DNA of 21,186 nt. Origin: Fimenecus sp045594645. GTDB taxonomy: Bacteria; Bacillota; Clostridia; Oscillospirales; Acutalibacteraceae. The notes under the pieces are model-generated. The model saw only the letters and a list, made by a program, of their open reading frames with translations, was not told where the DNA came from and ran no database searches. The translations under genes were made by a program, and so were the position numbers. The stretch lies in NCBI GenBank assembly GCA_045594645.1, contig JAZNYY010000011.1, positions 1 through 21,186 on the forward strand, in the 5' to 3' direction. Of this stretch, positions 15,682 through 21,186 are shown piece by piece (within the stretch, counting starts at the first letter, position 1; each line of letters starts with the position of its first letter).

Positions 15682-16662
15682 ATGCTGATAACAAGAACAC
15701 CGTTCAGAATGTCGTTTTTTGGCGGCGGAACAGATTATCAAGAATATTTTTCTGAATACGGTGGGTGTGTTCTGTCTACAACTATAGATAAATATTGCTA
15801 TTTGTCTATGCGTCAGCTCCCGCCCTTCTTTGATTATAAAAATCAGTTTACATATTCAAAAATTGAACGATTCAATGAAACATCCGAGGTTCAGCACCCC
15901 TTGGTGCGTGCTGCGTTGGAGCTTATACCTACGAAAAGAATACAACTTGCTTACGATGCCGATTTGCCGGCGTGCTCAGGTATCGGTTCAAGCTCTGCCT
16001 TTGCGGTGGGACTTTTACAGAGCCTTCACGCACTTAGAAATGAATATCCTGACCGTATGGAGCTTGCTAAAGAAGCTATACATCTTGAAAGAACCTTGTG
16101 TAATGAGGTGGGTGGTGTTCAAGACCAGCTTGCTGCGGCTTTCGGCGGACTTAATCGCATAAACTTCACATCAGAGGGTTATGAAATCAAACCCATTGCA
16201 CTTTATAAGGAACGAAAAGAAGAGTTTCAGAATAATCTTATGCTTGTGTTTACGGGATTTACTCATTTTTCAAGTGAAATTGCAGAGGCACAAAAATCGA
16301 ATATGACAACTAATCTTTCACAGCTTCACGAAATGAAATCAATGGTGAATGAAGCAGAAAAAATTCTTATTAATGGCGATTTGGATGATTTCGGCAGAAT
16401 GCTTGACCATACTTGGCAGTTAAAACGCACCTTGTCCGACAGAATTACTAATAATGAAATTGATGTTATGTATAAAAAAGCTATGGATAATGGTGCACTT
16501 GGCGGAAAGCTCTTGGGTGCAGGCGGTGGCGGATTTATGTTGCTTTATGTTCCAAAGGAAAAACAGGAAAATATTAAGCAGTGCTTCAAGGACCAACGCT
16601 TTGTTCCGTTTTCATTTGAAGACAGTGGCACCCGCATAATTTATGAAAATAACCTTATATAA
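15682..16662 (+). CDS. hddA: D-glycero-alpha-D-manno-heptose-7-phosphate kinase (HddA-type GHMP kinase)
   Basis: The 326-residue GHMP-superfamily kinase opens with ITRTPFRMSFFGGGTDY, the hallmark of the HddA / fucokinase-like group. The ATP-binding motif is PACSGIGSSSA at about 96-106. The third motif is GGKLLGAGGGGFMLL. HddA phosphorylates D-glycero-D-manno-heptose-7-phosphate at C1 to give the alpha-1,7-bisphosphate, which GmhB then dephosphorylates and HddC activates with GTP. Both partner activities are in the divergent fusion gene of this locus, which strongly supports the assignment over other sugar kinases. GGGAGGGG lies five bases upstream of the ATG. It is the last gene of the operon, with an intrinsic terminator starting four bases after the stop codon. 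Confidence 0.9.
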   Translation: MLITRTPFRMSFFGGGTDYQEYFSEYGGCVLSTTIDKYCYLSMRQLPPFFDYKNQFTYSKIERFNETSEVQHPLVRAALELIPTKRIQLAYDADLPACSGIGSSSAFAVGLLQSLHALRNEYPDRMELAKEAIHLERTLCNEVGGVQDQLAAAFGGLNRINFTSEGYEIKPIALYKERKEEFQNNLMLVFTGFTHFSSEIAEAQKSNMTTNLSQLHEMKSMVNEAEKILINGDLDDFGRMLDHTWQLKRTLSDRITNNEIDVMYKKAMDNGALGGKLLGAGGGGFMLLYVPKEKQENIKQCFKDQRFVPFSFEDSGTRIIYENNLI

Positions 16663-16666
16663 AACG

Positions 16667-16691
16667 AAAGGCTCGGTCACCCCGAGCCTTT
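16667..16691 (+). terminator. Intrinsic terminator of the glycan operon
   Basis: The 10-bp perfect stem AAAGGCTCGG/CCGAGCCTTT (16667-16676, 16682-16691) has a five-base loop and is followed by a T-rich stretch. It closes the right end of the heptose locus. Confidence 0.9.
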
Positions 16692-16746
16692 AATGTTTTT
16701 CATTATAAAATAAAATAAAAAAATCTAAAAAAAATCAAAAAAAGGC

Positions 16747-16775
16747 TTGACACTTACCATTGCCTTTGATATAAT
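16747..16775 (+). promoter_or_regulatory. Consensus promoter of tRNA-Leu
   Basis: TTGACA (16747-16752) and TATAAT (16770-16775) are separated by 17 bases. This is a full consensus sigma-70/A promoter, about 35 bases upstream of the mature tRNA. Confidence 0.9.
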
Positions 16776-16809
16776 AACTCTTGCCGTTCGAGAGAATGGC
16801 TCGATATTT

Positions 16810-16893
16810 GCGAGAGTGGCGGAATCGGCAGACGCGCACGTTTGAGGGGCGTGTGGTAATCCCGTACGGGTTCAAGTCCCGTCTCTCGCACCA
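16810..16893 (+). tRNA. tRNA-Leu (anticodon GAG), CCA encoded
   Basis: The 84-base class II tRNA has acceptor stem GCGAGAG/CTCTCGC, a D arm closed by GCG/CGC, and anticodon stem CACGT/GCGTG with loop TTGAGGG (anticodon GAG, reading CUC and CUU). It has a long variable arm and a T arm ACGGG-TTCAAGT-CCCGT. The discriminator is A and CCA is encoded. Its 3' end is duplicated 200 bases downstream. Confidence 0.96.
16872..16891 (+). repeat. Attachment-site copy within the tRNA-Leu 3' end (putative attL)
   Basis: These 20 bases, from the T loop into the CCA end, are repeated exactly and in the same orientation at 17092-17111. The 3' end of a tRNA gene is a classic tyrosine-recombinase integration target. 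Confidence 0.7.
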
Positions 16894-16922
16894 AGACCTA
16901 GTTTTTGACTAGGTCTTTTTTT
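16894..16922 (+). terminator. Intrinsic terminator of tRNA-Leu
   Basis: The 9-bp perfect stem AGACCTAGT/ACTAGGTCT (16894-16902, 16908-16916) has a five-base loop and a run of seven or more T. It directly follows the CCA end. Confidence 0.92.
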
Positions 16923-17091
16923 ATGCCAAAAAGAACGGGCTACTATGCCACTCAATCCCTTATGTATCAACACTCTCGACATTTAAGCCAATTTTCACCT
17001 AACCAGCTTTTAGCCAATTACGATTGGCACAATCCCACTTTTTCAAAATAAAAATTCGGGAACTTTTTGGGCTTTTTCGGGAATTAGTTCC
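16923..17091. other. Non-coding spacer between the two att copies, with recombinase-site-like repeats
   Basis: All frames are broken by stops, so no gene is seen. The stretch holds direct repeats AGCCAATT (16986-16993, 17012-17019), an inverted repeat GCCAAT/ATTGGC (17013-17018, 17023-17028), and direct repeats TTCGGGAA (17055-17062, 17076-17083). Short repeats beside an att core are what integrase or excisionase arm sites look like, but they are not specific. Confidence 0.4.
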
Positions 17092-17111
17092 TCAAGTCCC
17101 GTCTCTCGCAC
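17092..17111 (+). repeat. Second attachment-site copy (putative attR or internal att)
   Basis: This is an exact 20-base copy of the tRNA-Leu 3' end (16872-16891), detached from any tRNA body. It ends in CAC followed by AAAA, so the CCA is not continued. It marks an integration junction or the remnant of an earlier, now shortened element. Confidence 0.7.
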
Positions 17112-17150
17112 AAAAATAATCTTTAACATAATACCCAACACATAAAATGA

Positions 17151-17175
17151 CAGACAACCTACTTTAGATTGTCTG
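17151..17175 (-). terminator. Terminator-like hairpin downstream of the leftward membrane-protein pair
   Basis: The 11-bp stem with one mismatch (CAGACAACCTA/TAGATTGTCTG) has a three-base loop. It is followed on the minus strand by ATTTTATG, and lies 17 bases after the stop of the gene ending at 17193. The T-tract is weak. Confidence 0.6.
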
Positions 17176-17192
17176 CCATTAATATATTATTT

Positions 17193-18005
17193 TCATTTTT
17201 TTACATATTGATGATGTGTATAGTTTATGTTTTCTTTTCCAATTAGGGTTTTATCGCCCTTATCGATATCAACAATAGTCCCATCTTCCAATACGCACGG
17301 AGATATGTAATATGCATCACTAGTCTCATATATTATTGCACTACTGTTACCGTTTTCTTCAACAACTCTAAAACTCGTAGTAGATTTGGCTGACAAGTAC
17401 CCTAAACCAAATAACATCGCAACTTCTAAAATAGCAATTATGGAAATAATAACCAAGCATTGCCAAACTTGCTCCTTTAATGAATAGTTTTTTTCATCCA
17501 CTTTTGGCTTCTTATGAGTTTTACTTTTTATCTTTAGTGCTATCTTTCCTAAAGAAAAAGTATAAGCAGGAAAAATACAAATCAAAGTTATCATTAAAAT
17601 CCAAAGTATTATTTCTGAAACATCCGTAGCGACACGTGCGGTAAGAGAAGTTATAAAATACAACGAAAGACATATTATTGAAAGAATTATGTGCCATTTC
17701 TCATTCAATCTCTTAAACAGGTTATAAAACAAACTATTCACAACTACAATAAAAAGTGAAAAAATGGAGTAAAAAGCAATGTTATAAAAAGTATTATTAG
17801 AATCAATGTTTATAACTTCTTTAGGCAAATTCCAATAAAACACGAATCCATAATAGTATGAATAAATTCCAAATCTTATTAAAGCACCCAATGTTGTTGC
17901 CCCGACAGTAATAAACAAAGTTAGAATGCCTGCATATTCCTTTATTCCGCCGAGATATTTGTCTAATATAGATGTTATTATACCTTTTCTTTTTTCAGTA
18001 TCCAC
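17193..18005 (-). CDS. Membrane protein of unknown function, five segments plus a C-terminal soluble domain
   Basis: The 270-residue protein has hydrophobic segments at about 24-50, 73-95, 104-123, 130-152 and 180-205. A C-terminal domain of about 60 residues (210-270) is rich in beta-type residues and probably lies outside the membrane. No family is recognised. The start is GTG with AAGGAAG about seven bases upstream. It follows the stop of the 18018-18527 gene by 12 bases, so the two form an operon read leftward toward the att site. The coding sequence is AT-rich, unlike the enzyme genes of the heptose locus, in keeping with acquired DNA. The function cannot be assigned; an accessory role, including phage defence, is only a guess from location. 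Confidence 0.65.
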   Translation of the reverse strand: MDTEKRKGIITSILDKYLGGIKEYAGILTLFITVGATTLGALIRFGIYSYYYGFVFYWNLPKEVINIDSNNTFYNIAFYSIFSLFIVVVNSLFYNLFKRLNEKWHIILSIICLSLYFITSLTARVATDVSEIILWILMITLICIFPAYTFSLGKIALKIKSKTHKKPKVDEKNYSLKEQVWQCLVIISIIAILEVAMLFGLGYLSAKSTTSFRVVEENGNSSAIIYETSDAYYISPCVLEDGTIVDIDKGDKTLIGKENINYTHHQYVKK

Positions 18006-18017
18006 AATGTCACTTCC

Positions 18018-18527
18018 TTATTTTTTGTATCGTACTTTTAGGATTTCTTCTATATGTTGTTGTGCCTCAATATTTCTTTCACGATGGAAATCAAGAGTAT
18101 TCTTCGGAAAATACATACCATTAGATAATAAAATCAGTTCTTTTCCAGCTTCTTGTAATTTCTTTCTACTTGGTATATTAAATCTAAATATAATCCTTTT
18201 TTCTGCAAAAGAACTTAATTCAGAAGCACACTTTCTTAATTCTCGTGAAGCTTCCCTATGCCATTCTGCCTGATTAACTTGTTCAATATCATCAATGGGA
18301 TTAGCAAAAGCATTGGCATACATATGAAGTGCAAAAACAATCTGTCCTCGTATTCTTTTATATTCTGCTCGTGGAAAGAAAAAATTAGCTTTTATTATTT
18401 CATTAAGGATATATAAAATTACCCCTGCTAAAACTGATGAAAAAACAGCTACAAAAATGGTGTTACTATCATTGTCTGCAATTTCATTTAATGCTTCAAT
18501 CAATCTTGATACATCTTCGGATGACAT
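18018..18527 (-). CDS. Single-pass membrane protein with a helical cytosolic domain, unknown function
   Basis: The 169-residue protein has a short N-terminal region, one hydrophobic segment at about 22-46, and a charged, mostly helical C-terminal domain (about 50-169) without recognised motifs. AAAGGAG lies seven bases upstream of the ATG. A promoter-like pair on the minus strand (TTGCAA at 18599-18604, TATAAA at 18577-18582, 16 bases apart) would transcribe it together with the gene at 17193-18005. The two membrane proteins may form one complex. It is AT-rich accessory DNA beside the tRNA integration site. Confidence 0.65.
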   Translation of the reverse strand: MSSEDVSRLIEALNEIADNDSNTIFVAVFSSVLAGVILYILNEIIKANFFFPRAEYKRIRGQIVFALHMYANAFANPIDDIEQVNQAEWHREASRELRKCASELSSFAEKRIIFRFNIPSRKKLQEAGKELILLSNGMYFPKNTLDFHRERNIEAQQHIEEILKVRYKK

Positions 18528-18576
18528 TTAAACGACTCCTTTTAATTAATAATTACCATTATTATTTTAACACACA

Positions 18577-18604
18577 TTTATATATTCGTCTATATGTTTT
18601 GCAA
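18577..18604 (-). promoter_or_regulatory. Predicted promoter of the leftward membrane-protein pair
   Basis: TTGCAA and TATAAA on the minus strand are 16 bases apart, upstream of the start codon at 18527. The fit to consensus is moderate. Confidence 0.4.
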
Positions 18605-18608
18605 CATT

Positions 18609-18628
18609 GTGTCCAAAATTTCGGACAC
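18609..18628. promoter_or_regulatory. Operator-like inverted repeat in a divergent intergenic region
   Basis: GTGTCC (18609-18614) and GGACAC (18623-18628) flank AAATTT. The 20-base site is fully symmetric except for one base pair. It lies between divergent genes, just upstream of the leftward promoter, where a repressor or activator dimer could bind. Confidence 0.4.
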
Positions 18629-18702
18629 TAAACGATTTCTAACTCTTTTAAAATATATATTATTCCTTTGATACTATATAGAAAGGAGCAAACACAAGCC
18701 AT

Positions 18703-18737
18703 AGGGCGAATGCGGTGTGCATTCGCCCTTCTTTTAT
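18703..18737 (+). terminator. Terminator-like hairpin in the leader of the rightward accessory genes
   Basis: The perfect 11-bp stem AGGGCGAATGC/GCATTCGCCCT has loop GGTGT and a downstream TTCTTTT. It sits between an AAAGGAG sequence (18682-18688), which has no start codon at a suitable distance, and the ATG at 18745. It has the form of an attenuator. Confidence 0.65.
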
Positions 18738-18744
18738 ATCAAAA

Positions 18745-19119
18745 ATGAAAAAGTTTCATAATGAGAAAGATATTCTTGAAAGTAATCTTTCTGTCCCCAT
18801 TAAGCGAGTACTACATCAACACTTGCTTGAAATCTGCAACACATACGGGATTGATAACATTTCAGCATTCGGGTCTATTTGTTACATTGAATCGCCAATA
18901 GATTTAGAAACTCTTGAATTATCTGTCATTGAATGGTCTATCAGTATTGAGATTATTACTGGCAATGAAAAACAACAGTTATTCTATTTCTGTATTCTTA
19001 TTGACAATGACACAGGGCTGAATATTTTAGTTGATGAAAAGCATTTGAAAGGAGCTATGATTACTGAATTAAAAGAACTTATTACACGCAAAGAACAATA
19101 TGTTTTTACACAAAAGTAG
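18745..19119 (+). CDS. Hypothetical protein of the accessory region
   Basis: The roughly 124-residue soluble protein has no recognised domain. It shows a helical N-terminal part and a mixed alpha/beta remainder (IEWSISIEIITGN, FYFCILIDNDTGLNILVD). The ATG at 18745 is preferred, because an in-frame GTG at 18715 falls inside the loop and stem of a hairpin; no good ribosome binding site lies directly before 18745. A 12-codon reading frame from ATG 18710 ends in TGA overlapping the 18745 start (ATGA) and could be a coupled leader, although its own ribosome binding site is too far away. The stop codon lies inside the next hairpin. It is AT-rich and typical of mobile-element cargo. Confidence 0.6.
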   Translation: MKKFHNEKDILESNLSVPIKRVLHQHLLEICNTYGIDNISAFGSICYIESPIDLETLELSVIEWSISIEIITGNEKQQLFYFCILIDNDTGLNILVDEKHLKGAMITELKELITRKEQYVFTQK

Positions 19120-19153
19120 GGCAAGTGTGGTTTTCACACTTGCCCTATATTTA
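19117..19153 (+). terminator. Hairpin spanning the stop codon, between two co-directional genes
   Basis: The perfect 13-bp stem TAGGGCAAGTGTG/CACACTTGCCCTA (19117-19129, 19135-19147) has loop GTTTT and is followed by TATATTTATTT. The stem contains the TAG stop of the upstream gene. Its base sequence resembles that of the hairpin at 18703. Confidence 0.65.
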
Positions 19154-19168
19154 TTTCAGGAGGAATTT

Positions 19169-19537
19169 ATGAAAAAAGCTATTAAAGTAGTAATTGTTGA
19201 GCCATCAAAACACCCTACCATTACAACAATCAACAAAGACCTTGAAAGTCTGCAAAAAGCAGTTGGAGGGTTAATTGAGTTTGTAGGTCTTGAAGAAAAC
19301 ACTTGTATTCTTTGTAATGAAGAAGGCAAACTCATTGGTCTTGAAGGCAATCGAAGATTTTACAATGACATTATTGTAGGTGCATTCTATGTATGTGGAT
19401 TAGATGATGACGGTGACCTTGATTCTCTTACTCCGTCACAAATGGACAGATATTTGAGAATGTTTTGGGAACCTGAATCATTCACACAAGAAGAAATCGA
19501 CAATTCTATAGTTTTCAAATTTATTGAATTAGATTAA
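19169..19537 (+). CDS. DUF3846 domain protein
   Basis: The 122-residue protein fits the DUF3846 pattern, with an N-terminal strand ending in VEPSKHP, then LESLQKAVGGLIEFVGL, CILCNEEGKLIGLEGNRRF, and a late GAFYVCGLDDDGDLDSLT. DUF3846 proteins are common on conjugative elements and phages of Firmicutes; their function is not known. The start at 19169 is set by AGGAGG five bases upstream; upstream in-frame codons lie across the hairpin and are not used. It is followed after 13 bases by the DUF1643-type gene, so the two are co-transcribed. Confidence 0.82.
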   Translation: MKKAIKVVIVEPSKHPTITTINKDLESLQKAVGGLIEFVGLEENTCILCNEEGKLIGLEGNRRFYNDIIVGAFYVCGLDDDGDLDSLTPSQMDRYLRMFWEPESFTQEEIDNSIVFKFIELD

Positions 19538-19550
19538 AGGAGTTAAAAAT

Positions 19551-20165
19551 ATGCCATTAAAAAATTATTCTGTATCAGTTGAAACAGACATCATCACATC
19601 AGATGATGGTAAAAACACATTTGAAGTTACGAAAAGATTAAACGGAATTGACGGGGAAAACGGGGTAATTGTATTACTCTACCCTACAAGAAATTGTGAC
19701 AACATTTTCTCTGAAGATAATACCCTTAATTACTTGGTATCACATATGCAGGAATTACACCTGAAGGAGTTAAAGATAATCAATCTCTTCTCAAAAGTAG
19801 TATCGGGTAAAATGAGTTCAAGAGGGCTTGAAGTTGACGAAGAAAATATGAAATACATCGAAACTCTTATGAGTGACAAAAACTTTAAGAATACAAAATT
19901 CATTGTGGCTTGGGGTAACTCAATGGCTTCATCCTATGCTTGTAAAAAATCTAAAGTAAATGTTTTGAATATGTTTAAGAATGCAGTACCTAAAGGTATT
20001 GTATATCAGTTGATTTCATCGGATGTTGACCTGCGTTCTCAAACTGCACCACATCCCCTCTATCTTGGCATTAGGGGTAACAATTCAAAATGGTCTTTGG
20101 CTGAATTGCACATTACCAAGGAAAACACAATAAAAAACGATTTATTGAATCTCAACAGTTATTGA
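19551..20165 (+). CDS. DUF1643-type protein
   Basis: The 204-residue soluble protein has the layout of DUF1643: an N-terminal strand region, GVIVLLYPTRNCDN in place of the usual N-P-S segment, a central INLFSKV stretch, IVAWGNS, and a C-terminal HPLYLGIRG. DUF1643 is of unknown biochemical function and recurs on phages, plasmids and integrative elements. The ATG has AAAGGAG seven bases upstream. It is the last gene of this rightward group, followed by a strong terminator shared with the convergent penicillin-binding protein gene. Confidence 0.75.
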   Translation: MPLKNYSVSVETDIITSDDGKNTFEVTKRLNGIDGENGVIVLLYPTRNCDNIFSEDNTLNYLVSHMQELHLKELKIINLFSKVVSGKMSSRGLEVDEENMKYIETLMSDKNFKNTKFIVAWGNSMASSYACKKSKVNVLNMFKNAVPKGIVYQLISSDVDLRSQTAPHPLYLGIRGNNSKWSLAELHITKENTIKNDLLNLNSY

Positions 20166-20179
20166 CAATATTACATTTG

Positions 20180-20209
20180 AAAACCGAGATGGCAACCCAC
20201 CTCGGTTTT
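20180..20209. terminator. Bidirectional intrinsic terminator
   Basis: The stem AAAACCGAG/CTCGGTTTT (20180-20188, 20201-20209) has an inner TGG/CCA extension and T-runs on both strands. It lies between convergent genes ending at 20165 and 20214. Confidence 0.88.
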
Positions 20210-20213
20210 ATTG

Positions 20214-21186
20214 TTATACATTACTTTGTTTCTGGTTACTTTGTTTATTGCGTTGTTCGATTACAACATTAAGTACAATCAAAGCAACTACAACAGTCGT
20301 CAAAATACCAATCAGGTTAGCGTTTGATCCTTCAACATTTTTAGCTTGAGCACCGTCTTCGCTTGAGTTTACTTCATTCAACTTGAAACTACCTAAGTAT
20401 TTGAGGAGTTCTGAAGCTTTGTTTTTCAAGTCATGATTTGAAGTGATATTAGCGTTATCAATACATATTGCGTATTCATTATCGTTAATCTCGACACCAA
20501 GAACAAGATATTTATGAACAACACCTTTCTTTGCTGTTTCAGCTGTTCCAGTTTTTGCAATTACATAACCATATGTTTTTTTATCGAACCCATACCCCTC
20601 AGCAGTTTCATGCAAAAGTTCTTTTAACTGCTTCGCATTTTTATGATCCAATACTTTGCTAAGTTCTTCGCTTTTACCTTCGAGAATTATTTTTCTATCG
20701 TTTGTTATAGTTTCTACAACATACGGTTTAAGCATAATCCCGTCATTCATAACTCCTTGCATAACCATAGCCATGTGAAGCGGTGAAACAATTACCGTGC
20801 CTTGCCCAAACGCATTCTGTACAATGCCTTTTGAATCATTATTACCATTTAAGCTGAAGTTAGATTTCAAGGTGCAAAAATCAAGCTCAATCGGTTTGTT
20901 AAACATAAATCTCTCTGCAGTTGCTTGCAACTTTGCTCCACCTAATTCAAGACCAGCAGAAGCAAAATATGTATTTTGAGAGGTGTTTAACGCTTTTTGC
21001 AAATCGGTTTTACCATAAGAATGCTTTCCGTAGTTATGAATTTTAAAACCGGATACATCGAATTCACCGTTATCTACAAAGGTATATTTACTCATCTTAT
21101 TTTCAAGCATCGAAGCCGCTGTTATAACTTTGAAAGTTGACCCCGGTGGGTCTTGAGCCATCGTTGCACGATTCACAAAGAAAGAG
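20214..21186 (-). CDS. Penicillin-binding protein transpeptidase domain with C-terminal membrane anchor (5' part outside the window)
   Basis: This is the D,D-transpeptidase domain of a class-B-like penicillin-binding protein, which cross-links peptidoglycan peptides. The frame is open to the right edge, reading SFFVNRATMAQDPPGSTFK. All three active-site motifs are present: S-T-F-K (about residues 13-16, counting from the valine codon at 21176), S-Q-N at 66-68 (NTSQNTYF) and K-T-G-T at 208-211. The last 50 residues are unusual: a Ser/Asn-rich linker, a hydrophobic segment at about 288-306, and a polar Gln/Asn/Lys-rich tail. Class B enzymes are normally anchored only at the N-terminus. It is an AT-rich neighbour of mobile-element-type genes, so it is probably cargo of the integrated element, not the housekeeping PBP2 or FtsI. 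The N-terminal dimerisation and anchor region cannot be seen. Confidence 0.85.
   Translation of the reverse strand, partial: SFFVNRATMAQDPPGSTFKVITAASMLENKMSKYTFVDNGEFDVSGFKIHNYGKHSYGKTDLQKALNTSQNTYFASAGLELGGAKLQATAERFMFNKPIELDFCTLKSNFSLNGNNDSKGIVQNAFGQGTVIVSPLHMAMVMQGVMNDGIMLKPYVVETITNDRKIILEGKSEELSKVLDHKNAKQLKELLHETAEGYGFDKKTYGYVIAKTGTAETAKKGVVHKYLVLGVEINDNEYAICIDNANITSNHDLKNKASELLKYLGSFKLNEVNSSEDGAQAKNVEGSNANLIGILTTVVVALIVLNVVIEQRNKQSNQKQSNV

Noticed and set aside
16923..17091. Possible remnant of an integrase gene between the att copies
   Set aside because: All six frames contain frequent stops and no recombinase motif can be read.
18715..18744. Upstream GTG start for the 124-residue accessory protein
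   Set aside because: The GTG lies in the loop and stem of an 11-bp hairpin with no suitably placed ribosome binding site; the ATG at 18745 is more likely.

Overview
The window looks like a chromosomal segment of a low-to-mid GC gut Clostridia (Firmicutes, Oscillospiraceae/Ruminococcaceae-like). The reasons are AGGAGG-type ribosome binding sites, frequent TTG/GTG starts, clostridial-type promoters and terminators, a SecA with a zinc-binding SEC-C tail, and short palindromic repeats of a kind common in these genomes. No species can be assigned from the sequence alone.

Left part (1-6000). The 3' end of secA is followed by two overlapping genes of unknown function: a membrane-anchored zinc-finger/TPR-like protein and a small multi-pass protein. 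A 124-bp imperfect palindrome separates them from a convergent cytosolic GH28 (polygalacturonase-like) gene. A second small palindromic element follows, and then a gene for an HTH protein fused to about seven membrane segments.

Central part (6101-16691), the most interesting region. It is a nucleotide-heptose/glycan locus closed by intrinsic terminators at both ends. A leftward gene encodes a fused HddC (heptose-1-phosphate guanylyltransferase) and GmhB (heptose bisphosphate phosphatase). Divergent from it, a strong promoter drives an eight-gene rightward operon: an extended SDR epimerase/reductase, a cupin of the sugar-isomerase type, two tandem paralogous radical SAM proteins with B12-type N-termini, two membrane proteins of unrecognised family, a second SDR, and an HddA-type heptose-7-phosphate kinase. 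HddA, GmhB and HddC are three of the four steps from sedoheptulose-7-phosphate to GDP-D-glycero-alpha-D-manno-heptose; the isomerase GmhA is not in the window. I infer that the locus makes a GDP-heptose, modifies it (SDRs, cupin, radical SAM enzymes) and builds it into a surface glycan, perhaps with the two membrane proteins. A 9-bp motif is shared by the promoters of the HTH gene and of the rightward operon.

Right part (16740-21186). A tRNA-Leu(GAG) with a consensus promoter is followed, 200 bp downstream, by an exact 20-bp copy of its 3' end. This is the footprint of site-specific integration. Beyond it lie visibly AT-richer accessory genes: a leftward pair of membrane proteins, then a rightward set (an unknown protein, a DUF3846-type protein, a DUF1643-type protein) with strong hairpins before and between genes, and finally a convergent, partial class-B-like penicillin-binding protein with an unusual C-terminal membrane anchor. 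This is probably the edge of an integrated element whose integrase lies outside the window.
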